From assembly GCA_020726505.1 (NCBI GenBank), contig JAHLEZ010000010.1:2542001-2606000 (forward strand): a DNA stretch of 64,000 nt, written 5' to 3'. Made by a program: the position numbers and the translations under genes. The notes under the pieces are model-generated. The model searched no databases. It saw nothing but the letters and a program-made list of their open reading frames with translations, and was not told where the DNA came from. The DNA comes from Leptodontidium sp. MPI-SDFR-AT-0119. Taxonomy: Eukaryota; Ascomycota; Leotiomycetes; Helotiales; Leptodontidiaceae. Positions 19,149 to 31,509 of this stretch are shown piece by piece (positions within the stretch are counted from its first letter, which is position 1; every line of letters begins with the position of its first letter).

Positions 19149-22100
19149 ATGAGCTCTAATAAGATCACTATGGCTAAGCTTACGGGCTCGGCTAATTACC
19201 CTATTTGGGCACTTCGTATGACGGCCTTCTTAACTAAAGAAGCGCTAAACGCTGTAATAGCGTCTAATAAAGTAAGTGATGAAATAAACGGCAAAGCTTT
19301 CTCTAATATCTAATTACTTATTGAGGACGGTCCTCTTTTGCAAATATAGTACATAACACGTGCTTTTGAAGCTTGGCAATCACTTAAAAACCTCTATTCC
19401 CCTAAGGGGTTTAGCTTAGAATTTTTGATTTGCCGAGAATTCTTTAATACCTATTTAATTAAGTATAATTCAATGGAAGAATACCTTAATAAGGTAAAAC
19501 AGCTAAGCGATCAGCTAAAAGCTAAAAACCTTGAATTGCTTAAATAGGTAATAATAGCTTGGGTTCTTAATAACTTGACTAATAACTATAATAGATTAGT
19601 TTCTAATATAACACAGTCTTTAAGAACTAATATTGATTCTTATACCCTTGAGTCGTTATTCTCTAATTTATTAGACGAATTAAAACGTCAAGAATCAAAT
19701 GATACTAATACAGATCAGGCCCTAATAACTTCTAGTGGCTATAAAGGCAAAAATCCTTATAAAGTCACGAAGAATAGCCCTCAAAGCAAGAAGTATTGTG
19801 CTAATTACAAATAACACTCTTATGTGACTTCTAACTGCGCCTTCTTATTTCCCGATAAGGCCCTTAAGGGGTAGAAACGGCCAAAGACTAATAAATCACC
19901 TGATATTACCGAGAAATTGGCTCGGGATAAGCGGGAGGAGAATATTAATATTTTATATAATAATAGTAATATTTTAGAAAATATCGGGGATTTTGATATT
20001 GATTTCCCTATAGAAGATATACAGGTATTTATGACTATACCCTCTATAAAGAATATAACTAATAATACAAATATAGGCTCTAACTTTGTAAATAATCAAG
20101 AATTAGGGGTAAATAGTCAAGAATTAAATAGTTAATTAAATACCTTTGTTTTAGATACCGCTGTAACAAAACATATATGTTGTAATATATTATATTTCCA
20201 TGAATTTAAAACCTGTAATAAACTAGTTAGCTGGGGAAAAGCTAAACAAATAAATATAAAAGGATACGGAGATATCTTAATAAAGTCAATAATTAATAAT
20301 AAAATATATAAACTCAAAGATTGTCTTTATATGCCTGAATTAGGTATTAACTTAATATCTTAAAGTCAACTAAGTAGTCAATATTATAGCATTTTTAATA
20401 ACTCCTTTGCCTATATTAAAAATAATATAAGAAATGAAGTAATAATTAAAGGCAATAAATCCAAAGGATTATATATACTAAATATTATACCACATAAAAC
20501 TAGTAATCAAATAACTAATACTAATATTTTGAGTACAATTAAAAATAAACCTATAAGCATTAATAAAATGGATTTGCATGTAAAATTAGGTCATACCAGC
20601 TTAATGTACTTAGATAAAATAATAAATAATACTTATGGATATACTAATATAATCTCAAATACAGATATAAATAATCAAATACTAAACTGTGAGACTTGTC
20701 TTAAAGGAAAATTCACTAATAAAGTTAATAAAATAACTAGTGATAAAGTCTTTGATTTACTATAAAAAGTAGTCAGTGACTTATGTGGCCTTATTACACC
20801 TATAATATATGATAATTATAAATATATTATAACTTTCTTAGATATTAAGAGTAAATATTTAGAAATAAAACTACTAAGAAATAAATATGAAGCAATGAAC
20901 GCTTTTATTGAATATAAAAATAAAATGAAAATAATAATAATAATAAACGTATAAATATACTTGTAACTGATAATGGTGGAGAATATATAAATAATAAATT
21001 TAACGAATATCTTATAAATCATGGAATAACTCACTAACTAGCTCCTGCTTATACAAAAGAACCTAATGGTGTAGCAGAGCGTATAAATCGCACTATATTA
21101 AATAAAGTTAGGTGTCTATTAGCATTTGCTAATTTACCTAATTATTTATGGGGGGAAGCTGCAATAACGGCTATATATCTCTATAATAGAACTCCGCATT
21201 CGGCAATAAATTATAAAACCCCTTATAAATTAAGATATAATAAAATACTAGATATTACCTATATTAAAACCTTTGGATCTATATGCTTTTATAAAAATAA
21301 AAAGAATTATATAACTAAACTAGAACCAAAAGCAAATAAAGTAATACTAATTGGATTTAATTATCTTTTATATAAAGTCCTAGATATTATAACTAAAAAA
21401 GCTCTTTACGTAAGAGATATTAAAATCATTGACAATAAATTCATAAATAATCCTGAAATAAATATATTTGAAGAAAGTCAAATAAATATACAAGACCTTT
21501 CAAATAATAATAATATAACGAATAATGAAGGCAATAATAATAATAATAATAATGGAGATAATAATAATAATATAAATAATGAGGATAATAATAATAATAT
21601 AAATAATAATAATAACGATAATATAAGAATTACAAGAAGTAAGAATAATAATATTCATCCGGATAAATCAGGCCGCCAAAGAACAACTTTTCCTCAAGTT
21701 GTAATAAATAGCTCTCCAAATATAGCTCTAATAAATAACTCTATAGAAAATGAAGAAGACCTAGTCTTTATAAGTAATATTAATAATGAACCTAATACAT
21801 ATAAACAAGCTATAAATAGTCTTGATAAAGATAATTGGTTAAAATCTATGAAATCAGAAATAGATAAGTTAGAGCTACAAAATACGTGGAATTTAGTAGA
21901 ATTACTACTTAATAAAACCTATTTAAGAGGTAGATGGGTTTATAGAATAAAAACAGACCTAAATGATAATATTATAAAATATAAATTAAGATGGGTTGTA
22001 AAAGGCTTTGATTAAGTATTAGGCCTTAACTATTTAGAAACCTTTTCAGCTACTTGTAGGCCAGAATCCTATAGGTTAATATTTATATTAGCTATGGCAA

Positions 22101-23375
22101 ATAAATGGAAAATGCATTAATACGACGTTAAAAATGCCTTTGTACATGCTAAAATAGATGCTGAAATATATATAGAACAACCAATAGGTCGAGAACGATA
22201 TTATAATAAAAATAATAATACGTATGAGTTAATAAAAACCTCTAATAATAATAATAACTTAAAATTATATTATAAACTTAATAAAGCTTTATATGGCCTT
22301 AAGCAATCACTTAGACTATGGTATAAACACTTATCCGAGGCCTTAAATAAACTAGGTTTTGAAGCTCTACTATTTAATGAAGCTTTATTTATACATAATA
22401 AATTGAAAATAATTATAATATACTATGTAAACGACTTAATATTTACAGGACTAGATGATAATATAATAAAGGATATAGTTAAAGAATTAACTAAAACTAT
22501 AAAAATAGAATACATAAGTGAAGTACATTAATTCCTTAACATAGAAATAAAACTAGATTATAAAAATCAATTAGTACATATAAATCAAAATAAATATCTT
22601 CAAACGTTATTCAAACGCTTTAATAAAGGAAATCTAAATCCTGTAACTACACTAGTAAAAGCAGGAATTAGATTAGATAAAGCAACTAACTTAGCTAATA
22701 AAGAAGACCTACAATTATATTAACAACAAGTAGGCTCTTTAATACATCTAGCAACTAAGACAAGACCTGATATAGCATATGCTACTAATAGATACGCTAA
22801 ATATATGTCTAACCCTGATTTAAGCCATTTTAGGGCTCTAGACCACATTTGGAAATACTTAAATAAATACCCCAAATTAGGAATATACTATATTTGTAAT
22901 AAAACATTCCTAGAATTATTAGGCTATATAGACGCCGATTGGGGGGGAGATATTAGCTCCCGAAAAAGTACTAGTGGCTTTTTGTTTCTAGTCAATAACT
23001 GTATTATAAGCTGGCTTAATATACTTCAAAAGACAGTAGCTTTATCAAGTTGTGAAGCTGAATATATGGCTTTTAAAGAAGCAATAAAAGAAGCATTATA
23101 CTTATATAATCTAATAAACTACTTTAATAAATTTCTAAATAATAAAGAAACTCCTATACCAAAGCTATTAACTAATAGTGAATCAGCTCTTAAATTAACT
23201 AATAATCCCGAATTTCATAAAAGAAGTAAACATATTAATATAACTTATTATTTCATAAGAAACTTAATAAACGAAAATAAACTAAATCTATTATACGTTA
23301 ATATTATAGTTTAATTAGTAGATGGTTTTACAAAAGCTTTAGATAATAATAAACAATTAGCTTTTATAACTACTT
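19149..23375 (+). pseudogene. Copia gag-pol polyprotein, broken
   Basis: Starts MSSNKITMAKLTGS at 19149. A UBN2-like gag reads to about 19815 with stops at expected Gln or Trp codons. Integrase follows (DNGGEY, then PNGVAERINRT near 21060-21095), with one frame shift near 20.93 kb beside an AAT run. A linker near 21.5-21.65 kb is extremely Asn-rich, encoded by AAT microsatellite. Reverse transcriptase has RWVVKGF, ALYGLKQS and YVND (near 22430) where YVDD is required, an Asp-to-Asn change typical of G-to-A mutation. RNase H has DADWGGD, RKSTSGF and SSCEAEYMA (22805-23314). The element cannot encode a working polymerase as it stands. Confidence 0.85.
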
Positions 23376-23447
23376 TAAATCTAAGAACTGTCTAAAATAA
23401 AAGATAAGATATAAATAAATAAATTATAATATATTTTACGAGGGGCT

Positions 23448-23681
23448 ATAAGAATACTAGCCATATGCGAGCCTAATAACCGATGCGAGCCTTTGATACA
23501 AAAGCTAGTAACTTGATACGAAGCTAATAACCGATGCGAGCCTTTGATACAAAGCTAGTAACTTGATACAAAGCTAATAACCGATACGAGAGCTTAGTAC
23601 TTGGTACTCAAAGTAGTTATATAGACCTAGAAATGCCCCCTCAATAGAATCATCATTCACACTATCATTCTCTATTTTACA
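23448..23681 (+). repeat. 3' LTR of the copia element
   Basis: 234 bases with two complete internal 50-base units, preceded by the purine tract. It matches the 5' LTR apart from unit number and a few G/A or C/T changes. Confidence 0.85.
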
Positions 23682-25377
23682 AAAATAAGATATACGCTTA
23701 TAAATCGCGAGCTTACCCTTTAATTAAGGATCGGGAAGCAGGAAATAATAAACGAGCATTTAAGATGCTCCCTAGAGCTTATATTAGCTATTTTATTAGC
23801 TACGTTACTAGTAATATATATAAAATCTAAGTACTAATTTTATACTGAGTCATTATTTTATAAAATGTGACCTTCGACAAGAACGTCTTCTTTAACTCAG
23901 CCGAGCACAAGAAACAGGCCGGCTAGCTCGTTTCTAAAGCTAAAGACGTAGTAAAAGCTATTAAAGAAGACGAGATTTAAGACGTTAAATTAATTCTCGA
24001 GGAAATCAGACTGTTTAATATAGACCTAATAGAAACTAGAGCTCTCGAAGAGCCGAGCGGTGCTTTTAGTCTCCTAAACTCGGGGGTAATAAAGAAAGTA
24101 AATTTACCGCAAGCTTAAAGAAATCTTAGACTTTGGTCTTTAGAAAGTACACCACCTCTAGTTTAGAGCTTTAGTGTCTCTTAAATACCCCCTACAGACT
24201 TAACCGCAAATAAACTACTACGTACGAGTATACCTCCGCTTAAAGAGAGCGTAAGTATGCCCTTAACTACTATACCTAAGAATCGTACTTATTTATAAGT
24301 AATAATTCCGGCATATATTCTACTTACTATAATAAAAAAAGCCCTTACTTAAGTAATAAATAACGCCCTTACGTATATAAGTAAGCTAATAGTATTTACT
24401 ACGAATAAAGCCTCTTTCACAAAATTAAGTAAGAATAAACCGGCTAAGTAAATCAAAATTAAAGAGGCCTCTCTAGTTAAAAAAAAGCGCTAGCCAAAAC
24501 TAAAAGGAGTATAGCCTTAACGCTAGAGTAAGCGAATCGCCGGAGTCTTTTCACGAGTAAGTAAATTACTATAGAGAGAAACATATAATTAACGCAAAAG
24601 TGATCGAATCGCTAGAATTAATTTACTAATTCTTATAACTATAAGCTCTATAGAAATAATATAAAGCGCGGTAATAATAGACTCTAATTAAGCAATCCTT
24701 AAGTATTTTAACACCTCCTTTGTAACTCTTTATTTATTTAAAGATTAAGGGGGTAAAGAGCTTATTATACTATATAATATAATCCTTATAGCAATTCTTC
24801 TTAAATTAAAGGAAATAAAAAAGATTTTAGTGTTAAACTTTAGCTTAAGTACTTTAAAAATAGAGCTACCTCGAGTCTATTAGAAAAATGCCCTTAAGGA
24901 GCTAAGGTCCTAGAAGGATTTAATAGATTATTAATTCAGAGAGCAGTTTAAGGCCGACGTTAAGCTTGAAATTAAAAACTTAGAATCTAGAGACTATTAA
25001 AGAGTCGTAAAAGAAACTGAAGCTAAATTAGCAAAGCTTGTGCCGTTAATGTGGGTTTTTACTTATAAAGAGGCTTTAAATAGTTATATTTCTCAATGCC
25101 GATTAAGGCTAGTTATACGAAGTAATCTCTAAGACAAGGCTACTATACTCTTAACGTACGCCGCAACCCTCGTATTAAAGAGCTTTCGATTAGCTATAGC
25201 TTTAGCCGCGTATTTTAACTTAGAAATATAATAATTTGACGTTGTTAACGTATTTATTAATATAGTTTAAACTAAAGGTTCGCTACCGGTCTTATATTAG
25301 CTACTAGACGGCTATCGCTTTTATAGCCTATACGTCGAGGTTAATCGAGCACTATACGGCATAAAGGACTCTCCTTC

Positions 25378-25542
25378 TGTCGTGCACCAGGACCACCAGG
25401 GCCTACGGTGGTCGCTAGAACCAACCAAAAGCTGCTTATGTAACTAGATCTCTAGAGCTCCCGTATAACTAGGGAGCTACCCCTTTACTTTACAATTCAA
25501 GACTTTCACACTACCTAAAGCTCCTCCCTACAGTGCTCGACA
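25378..25542. mobile_element. Solo LTR of 165 bases with CCTTC target duplication
   Basis: Begins TGTCGTGCACC and ends GTGCTCGACA, with perfect 5-base duplications CCTTC at 25373-25377 and 25543-25547. It splits copia reverse transcriptase between the codons for DSP and the following LWY-type residues. It contains a small hairpin, AGCTCCCGTATAACTAGGGAGCT. It is not RIP-mutated, unlike its host. It shares its first five bases and size class with the miniature LTR family at 42017-43330 but is not otherwise alignable. Confidence 0.8.
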
Positions 25543-26126
25543 CCTTCCTTATAATATAAGGAGTTTACTAAGACTCTTATATAGCTCTATTTAATTATAA
25601 GCAAGGAAGAACCTTATATGTTTTTTAATTAAAAGAGAAAGATATTTATATTATTCTTTATAAATAATATTTTAGTTCTTTATTATAAAGACAATTATAC
25701 CTTAACTAAAGCTATAATCACGGGAATTTATTAAGTATACAAACTTCGCGAAATAAAGACAGTAAACTAATTCTTTAGAGTTAAGATTATTAGGAATCGA
25801 GCACAGAGAACGATCTCTTTTACTTACGACACATATATCGAGAAAATCGTTAATAAATTCAGTCTAATAACATTATTATTAAAGAGTATACCACTTTTAA
25901 GAGTCGAGCTCACCAAATATAAAGGCATTACTCTCTTTAGTCGAATAAAGGAGTACTAAGAAAAGGTCGGATTAGTACTTTACCTAGTAATTCTTATTAG
26001 ACTTAATATTATATACGTAACTTCGCGACTATTTCACTTCTTAATAAATCTAAGCGAAGAGTATATTAAAGCTATAAATTAGACTATTAAATATCTTTAA
26101 AGTACTTAATACCTAACTATTTAGTA

Positions 26127-27461
26127 AGAGTTGCGGCCATTGCTCCCGGGCACCTTAAGCGAGGTCTGCCCCGCATCTAAATTTCTAGTACCTTCTCTTA
26201 AAATATTTATATCTTTACGATTCTCTTATAGAATATCTTTAAACTCGAAATGGACTCTCAACTTTACTCTCCCTTTTAGCGAAAGGCACCTCAGAGTAAA
26301 TAAAGCACTCCTACGCGGTTAATAGTACGATTTTTATAGAAAGCTAGAAATTCGGTTCCCGAGATTAAGCGATAAACAAGTGTACCACGAACCACGATAT
26401 AATAATAGATTTAAGCTAAATCATCTCGTACTTAACAGAAAAGGAAAGCCATAAAGTAAAACTTGATATTTAATTGTTTAATTCGTCGAATTATTCGCTA
26501 CGTAGTAAAAAATTAGTCGACTCGTCAGTTATCTCTCGAGGTGGTCAAAGCTCACTTGAATATTCAAGCTTCGGTCCGTATAATTCGACGAGCACTACGC
26601 CGTGTAGGCTATCGAAGATATATAGCTTGTCTAAGGCCCTTTATCTCTCGAAAGTAAGCTAGAAAACGGCTTAATTTCGCGTTTTCGTATTACTAGTGAG
26701 GTACTTCAGATTAGGCAGTAAGTCAACCGAATGGAGGGGATTAGAGGAAGGTTATTTAGAGTGATAAGTCTATATTCGAGCTTGGAAAGACTAGTCGAAT
26801 CTAGGTTACTCGAAGGGTCGATGAAAAGCGCTGTCCTAATTATATTAAATTCGTTTATTGATCAGGACGAGTATCAGTAATAATCTAGGGAACTCTTGGC
26901 TAGGATTAGAAATTGAAATTAGTCTTTTTAGAGAAGGAACTAGGGGCAAAGGGAATTAACTCGAAAGCTTACCTTTATTAAGTACTTAAACCAATTGTTT
27001 TTCTGAAGTTTGACGAACTAGGACCTAAGTATATCTTTATAGAAGACGGAGCTAAGGTTCATTTAGGATATACTCGATTACCTCGACTCGAGCACGGCAT
27101 TCGAGGGTTTAATTGGCCTCCTTCTTCACTTGATTTAAACCCAATCGAAAAGGTTTAGCGATAGATGAAAGAAGAGCTAAAGAAATTGCCGTTTGTACCG
27201 ACTTCTCTCGACGAGTTAAAAGTAGAAATCTAAAAGCTTTAGGACTAAGTCGATCTACGTGACTTTCGGCCTTATACTAAGAAATTGACTTGTAAATTAG
27301 AGGATGTAATTAAAGTAAAGGGTCTAACTACTATTCATTAAAATACTGTTTTAATTTCGAGTCAATTTTATTAATTTTTAATTGTGTTGTGATTTCTTGA
27401 ATATTGAGTCTGATTTTGATAGGGCTCGCTTAAGGTGCCCGGGAGCAATGGCCGCAACTCT
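26127..27461 (+). mobile_element. Tc1/mariner-type DNA transposon (1335 bp), RIP-decayed
   Basis: Terminal inverted repeats of at least 36 bases (AGAGTTGCGGCCATTGCTCC... and its complement at the right end), flanked by TA at 26125-26126 and 27462-27463. Both arms remain GC-rich and nearly perfect, in contrast to the inside. It is inserted in the RNase H region of the surrounding copia element, and removing it with one TA restores that frame. Confidence 0.88.
26440..27340 (+). pseudogene. Tc1/mariner transposase, broken
   Basis: The N-terminal part near 26470-26660 reads in one frame as helix-turn-helix DNA-binding sequence (RRIIRYVVKN, then IRRALRRVGYRRYIACLRP and RKRLNFA). The C-terminal part has EDGAKVH with the second catalytic Asp, GFNWPPSSLDLNPIEKV with the third acidic site, and a final helical segment to about 27340. 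Multiple stops fall at expected Gln, Arg or Trp codons and the frame shifts between halves. The family's DDE/D catalysis of cut-and-paste transposition is established; this copy is dead. Confidence 0.78.
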
Positions 27462-27990
27462 TACTTAATAGAATAGTAAGAAATTCAGCTATTTATTACC
27501 TTAAATACCTCTTTTACTAACGATACCGAGACTCGACGATTATCTTAAGGCTTTATCGCTGCTCTTTTTAGAGGTATTTTTGACTAGAAAGCTGGTTTAT
27601 AAGCTATAGTTACTACTTTAACTACCGAAGTAAAGTTACTAAGAGTCAAAAGAACTATTAAGGTAATAATAACACTTAAATGACTATTTATAGAGATCTT
27701 TCTTAACTTAAGAGAAGTTTGGAAAATACACTGTAATAACAAGTAAATAATTCGACTAATTATTAGTAAAGGCGAGTGAATTATAATAAAGCTTCGCTAC
27801 GTTAATATTTAAAACATATGACTTTATTAAGAGTACTTTAAAGGTACTTTTAAGATTACTTATCTATTTACGACAGAGATGCCGGCTAATAGACTTACTA
27901 AGAACCTTACTTATTAATAATTCGATTATTTCCGAGCTCTTTTAAACTTTAAGGACGTTAGAGCGCAAATCTTTATCACTTTATAACTCT

Positions 27991-28270
27991 TTTAATTTTC
28001 CCTTTATAAATCTTCCTTTTAATTTAATTTATATTCCTTTAAATTATATATTTCCTTTGTTTCTTGTATTTTTATTACTTATTTCGAGTATATTATAAGA
28101 GTTATAATACTTACTTTAAGTTTCTTTTATTAAAGTAGTGTTATTAAGGTAGCTAGCCCTTAAAATCCGCCCTTCGCTACTACTAGGGACATTTCTAGGA
28201 ATCCGAACCTTTAAAAACACAAAAACAAAGGGGAAACTTAATTATTTACGAGGTTCCTAAGCCTCATATC

Positions 28271-28312
<42 letters not shown>

Positions 28313-28998
28313 CGTAACGCAAGCCTGAAAGCCACCGGGTAACTTTGTTATTTACAGGGTTCCTAAGCCCCGGAAGCACACCACCATCGCTTATAAGCGC
28401 CCGTCCTCCTTTAGTTCTAGAGCTGTCTAAAGAGTAGCCCGATATTAGTTAAGAAACTTCTAAGGTTAACGAGCTTAATAAAAGGGTTTTTATAATTACT
28501 TACGCTTTAAGGCTTATCCGCCTTAATCGCCTTAATAAGACAAGTAGCGAAGGGAGCCACCTTAGTAAAGCAAAGGACACATTTATATTTAAAAGAGTAT
28601 TAAAAGTATTAAGCACCACGCCTAGTAATATTCTCTTAGTAAACGCTAAGTAACGAACTATCTTTGCCCTTTTTGTTATTAAGGGCCGAATAAGTATAAT
28701 ACTAATAAAGCACCGCGCGTCGCGCGCCCGTAACTAATATAACCTTCTTCTTTTTAATCTCGATAGTCTTAACGGCGTTAACGAACTCGTCGTTAAAGGA
28801 GCCGGCGGGGGAGGAGAGCGTAGTAAGGGCCGTAGAAGGCTCTCTTTAGCCTCCGGCGAAGGAGGAACTTAACTTTGTAAAGGGAGTAAGTAAACTTTAA
28901 CCCTAAGGGGAGGGAATTCCTAGAGAAGAGGGAGGGAGAGGGATTTAACCTAAAACATTATCTAGAGTGTACTCTTAAATCTCCGCGAGTACACTAAT
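27991..28998. other. Degenerate spacer with a 39-base poly(A) tract
   Basis: AT-rich until about 28.15 kb, then mixed. An uninterrupted run of 39 A lies at 28273-28311. Just before it, 28233-28268, and just after it, 28341-28375, are imperfect direct copies of a segment containing TTATTTACRGGGTTCCTAAGCC-like sequence. The run could be the tail of a LINE or processed insertion. From 28,640 to 28,998 there are GC-rich stretches but no recognisable protein. Confidence 0.5.
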
Positions 28999-29566
28999 AG
29001 CGGCGGAGGGCTTAACGGCGGCGGCTAAAGAAGAAGGGGCAAGAGGGAGACGGGCCGGAATAGTGCTAGCGCCAGAAGAGATTTGTTTATTATAGTTAGC
29101 CCTTACAAATTTAGTCTCACGATTAGCTAACTAAATCCCAACCCTTCGACTTCGATCACTACACTAAAGGAACACAGCTCAACTTACGAAAGACATAGTT
29201 GTTGTTTTTATTATTATTATTAAGGTTAAGGTTAAAGTTGTTATTATTATTAAAGGAAAATTTATAAATAAAACAAACTCTTGTATTACTAAATGTTATT
29301 TTCCCGTCTACTTTTGGCCTAACGTAGTCGCTTCGCAACTAGGGGGTATGTCACGGTACATAGCTAGCGGCACCTACTACGCGAGCCCACTAAACGGCTA
29401 AGTGCGCTTCCTACACACTTATAGCTAGCTAAACCTACTTACTTAATATATATATAGTTAGCTTTCTCCCTCTTAATAAGAGGGCAGAGCACTTTTCAAT
29501 CAATCTTCTGCTCCCCACTACTTCACTAATTCGTACTTCTCTACCCCTTTAGTATTCTACGTGATA
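28999..29566. repeat. Dispersed repeat R1, copy b
   Basis: Direct match to 3430-3984. It ends at the same GTGATA point and is immediately followed by a truncated gypsy reverse transcriptase, so an element boundary or insertion lies at 29566/29567. Confidence 0.7.
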
Positions 29567-30945
29567 GATCCTTTATAACACTAACTCTACGTTAAAAAAG
29601 TGCTTTAACGCCTTAATAACACTAAGTTATAAGCCGACTTAAAGAAGTATAAGTTTAGAGTAATATAAATTAAGTACTTAAGATTTATTATATTAGCTTT
29701 TAGCCTAAAAGTTAATCCTAAGAAGGTCTCTGTCGTTCGTAAATAGACTTACTTTAACTCTATTAAACGTGTGTAATCTTTCTTTAGTTTTATAACTTCT
29801 ACTAAAGATTTATTTACGACTATAATATTATAACGAAACCTCTTATTTAATTAACTAAAAACAACATTCCCTTCCGCTTTATTACAAAGTATAAAAGTGC
29901 TTTTAACCTCTTAAAATATATTCTCACGTCTACACCTCTCTTAAGATACTATTAACAAGATTTACCTTGCCTCTTAAAAACAAATACTAATAATAATATT
30001 ATAATAGGAGTCCTTTCTTAATAATATAGCGACGACTAGTTCCTTGTTACTTTCTTTTCAAAGACTATATTACTTATTAAACTTAATTACGTAGTATATA
30101 ATAAAGAGATATTAGCCATTATTAGATCCTTTAGGCACTAGCGTACTGAGTTAGCAGGAGCCCCTTAATAAGTCCGTATTATAATAAACCACAAGGCCTT
30201 AGAATACTTTATAACTTCTAAGTAATTAAATACTAAACAAGTACAATAAATAAAGCTCTTAGTAGACTACAATTTTATAATTACGTACCGCCCTAGAATT
30301 TATAATCCCTTAGTAAACACACTTTCCCACAAGCTAGACGAATTAAATTAATAAAATTCCATAAAAAAGACTTAACGCTTTTAATAACTCTTACGCTAAA
30401 ACTACGTTAACCCCCGCTTATTATTTATAAAGTTATGGCCACCTAACGACGCTAACGCGCTAATAGTTAATATTAAGCTCGCTACCCTCACACTAATATT
30501 CTTTATTATATAATAAATCTTAAAAGCTAATTATATTACTCTTTCCTTATAAACTTTACGTAAGTAAGCTATATTAGACTCTCTAAGTAAACTCAACCTA
30601 AAAGGTGACCTCTTACTCTACGATAGCCGCCTCTTAGTCCTTAATATTAATTACCTCTAAACCCTCCTTATCTAAGAAGTCTATAATTAAGTTACTATAA
30701 TATACCCCAGCGCTAAGAAGACGATTTAAATACTCTCTTAGTAGTACTAGTAGCACAGAATCACGTCAATAATCTAATAATACTGCCGTAACTGTTATAC
30801 TTATTAACGAATTTTAGTCCCTTAAGATAAAAAGCCCGGATTCCTTTATCTTCTCCTTGTTTTGTCTAAACTATAAGAATATATTATAATAAACTACTAC
30901 TCTTTACTAAAGATAAACATAGATTCGATAACGTCTTTGTCTTTA

Positions 30946-31130
30946 TGTGGTACAGAAGTGGAGTAGAGCCTTGCGATTAACGTAGGTTAAATTAAAGTGA
31001 TTGATTGTTGTCTAAAATACATAAGGAAATCAGGGGAACACGTTATTCCCCTGAAAGCGGTATACGCTAGTAGAATTTAAAACTAACATAGCGCACAACT
31101 AACCGAGTATTAGCCCGTGCCTGTACGACA
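30946..31130 (-). repeat. 3' LTR of the 7.67-kb copia element
   Basis: On the plus strand it starts TGTGGTAC and ends ACGACA. Its partner at 38430-38614 starts TATAGTAC, consistent with G-to-A decay. The palindrome AGGGGAACACGTTATTCCCCT is kept in both. Confidence 0.82.
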
Positions 31131-31509
31131 CACCCCCTAGTCAAGTGACAATAGTAAGCCACTAGTATTATAGTTGACTACGCTAAGTAAGAGTAATATT
31201 AGAAGTAAACTATTAAGCCATTAATTATACTTATACTACTAAGTTAGGCGAACAACCGTTCTATTTGAAGTGGCGCATCTCCTACTTAATTCTTAATCCT
31301 ACAACCTCTCCACAATATATATAGATCGACCTTTTAATTTATTAACTAATTAACTTATTAACAATTAATCAATTAATATTATAAGTATATCAAAGTACTC
31401 TACTAAGGCCGTTAAGGCTAATCATTTGGCTACTATTGTAAGTTATTAAGTTGATTTTTATTAAGTTAATCGTTGATTTTAGGGCTATGTGTTAATTTAA
31501 ACATTATTA

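Larger units (their letters stand above)
18151..23681 (+). mobile_element. Ty1/copia retrotransposon, near full length, moderately decayed
   Basis: LTRs at 18151-18485 and 23448-23681 share start (TATAAGAATACTAG) and end (TTTTACA). The first base pair after T is A in both, consistent with an original TG start lost to G-to-A change. The primer site right after the 5' LTR, GGTTATGAGCC (18486-18496), matches the anticodon-loop half of initiator tRNA-Met used by Drosophila copia-type elements. A purine tract GAGGGGC precedes the 3' LTR. Inside are gag, integrase, reverse transcriptase and RNase H in copia order. No target duplication was found (CTCTC against AAAAT). It is less decayed than the elements around it, so it is probably younger. 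Confidence 0.88.
23682..27990 (+). mobile_element. Heavily RIP-mutated copia element, split by a solo LTR and a Tc1/mariner insertion
   Basis: The frame is recognisable only through its stops. Reverse transcriptase appears before 25377 (VNRALYGIKDSPS) and resumes after 25547 with YKEFTKTL, SKEEPYMFF and ILVLYYKDNYTLTK. RNase H runs from about 25980 through 26126 and continues after 27463 (NTSFTNDTETR, then TTEVKLL). Removing the insertion at 25378-25542 with one CCTTC, or that at 26127-27461 with one TA, restores continuous reading across each junction. W and Q codons have become stops throughout. The 5' portion may lie at 17289-18150. I could not identify its LTRs. Confidence 0.7.

Noticed and set aside
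26131..26662. Short frames of 62-63 aa in the Tc1/mariner element
   Set aside because: One covers the terminal repeat and the other is out of frame with the helix-turn-helix reading of the transposase.
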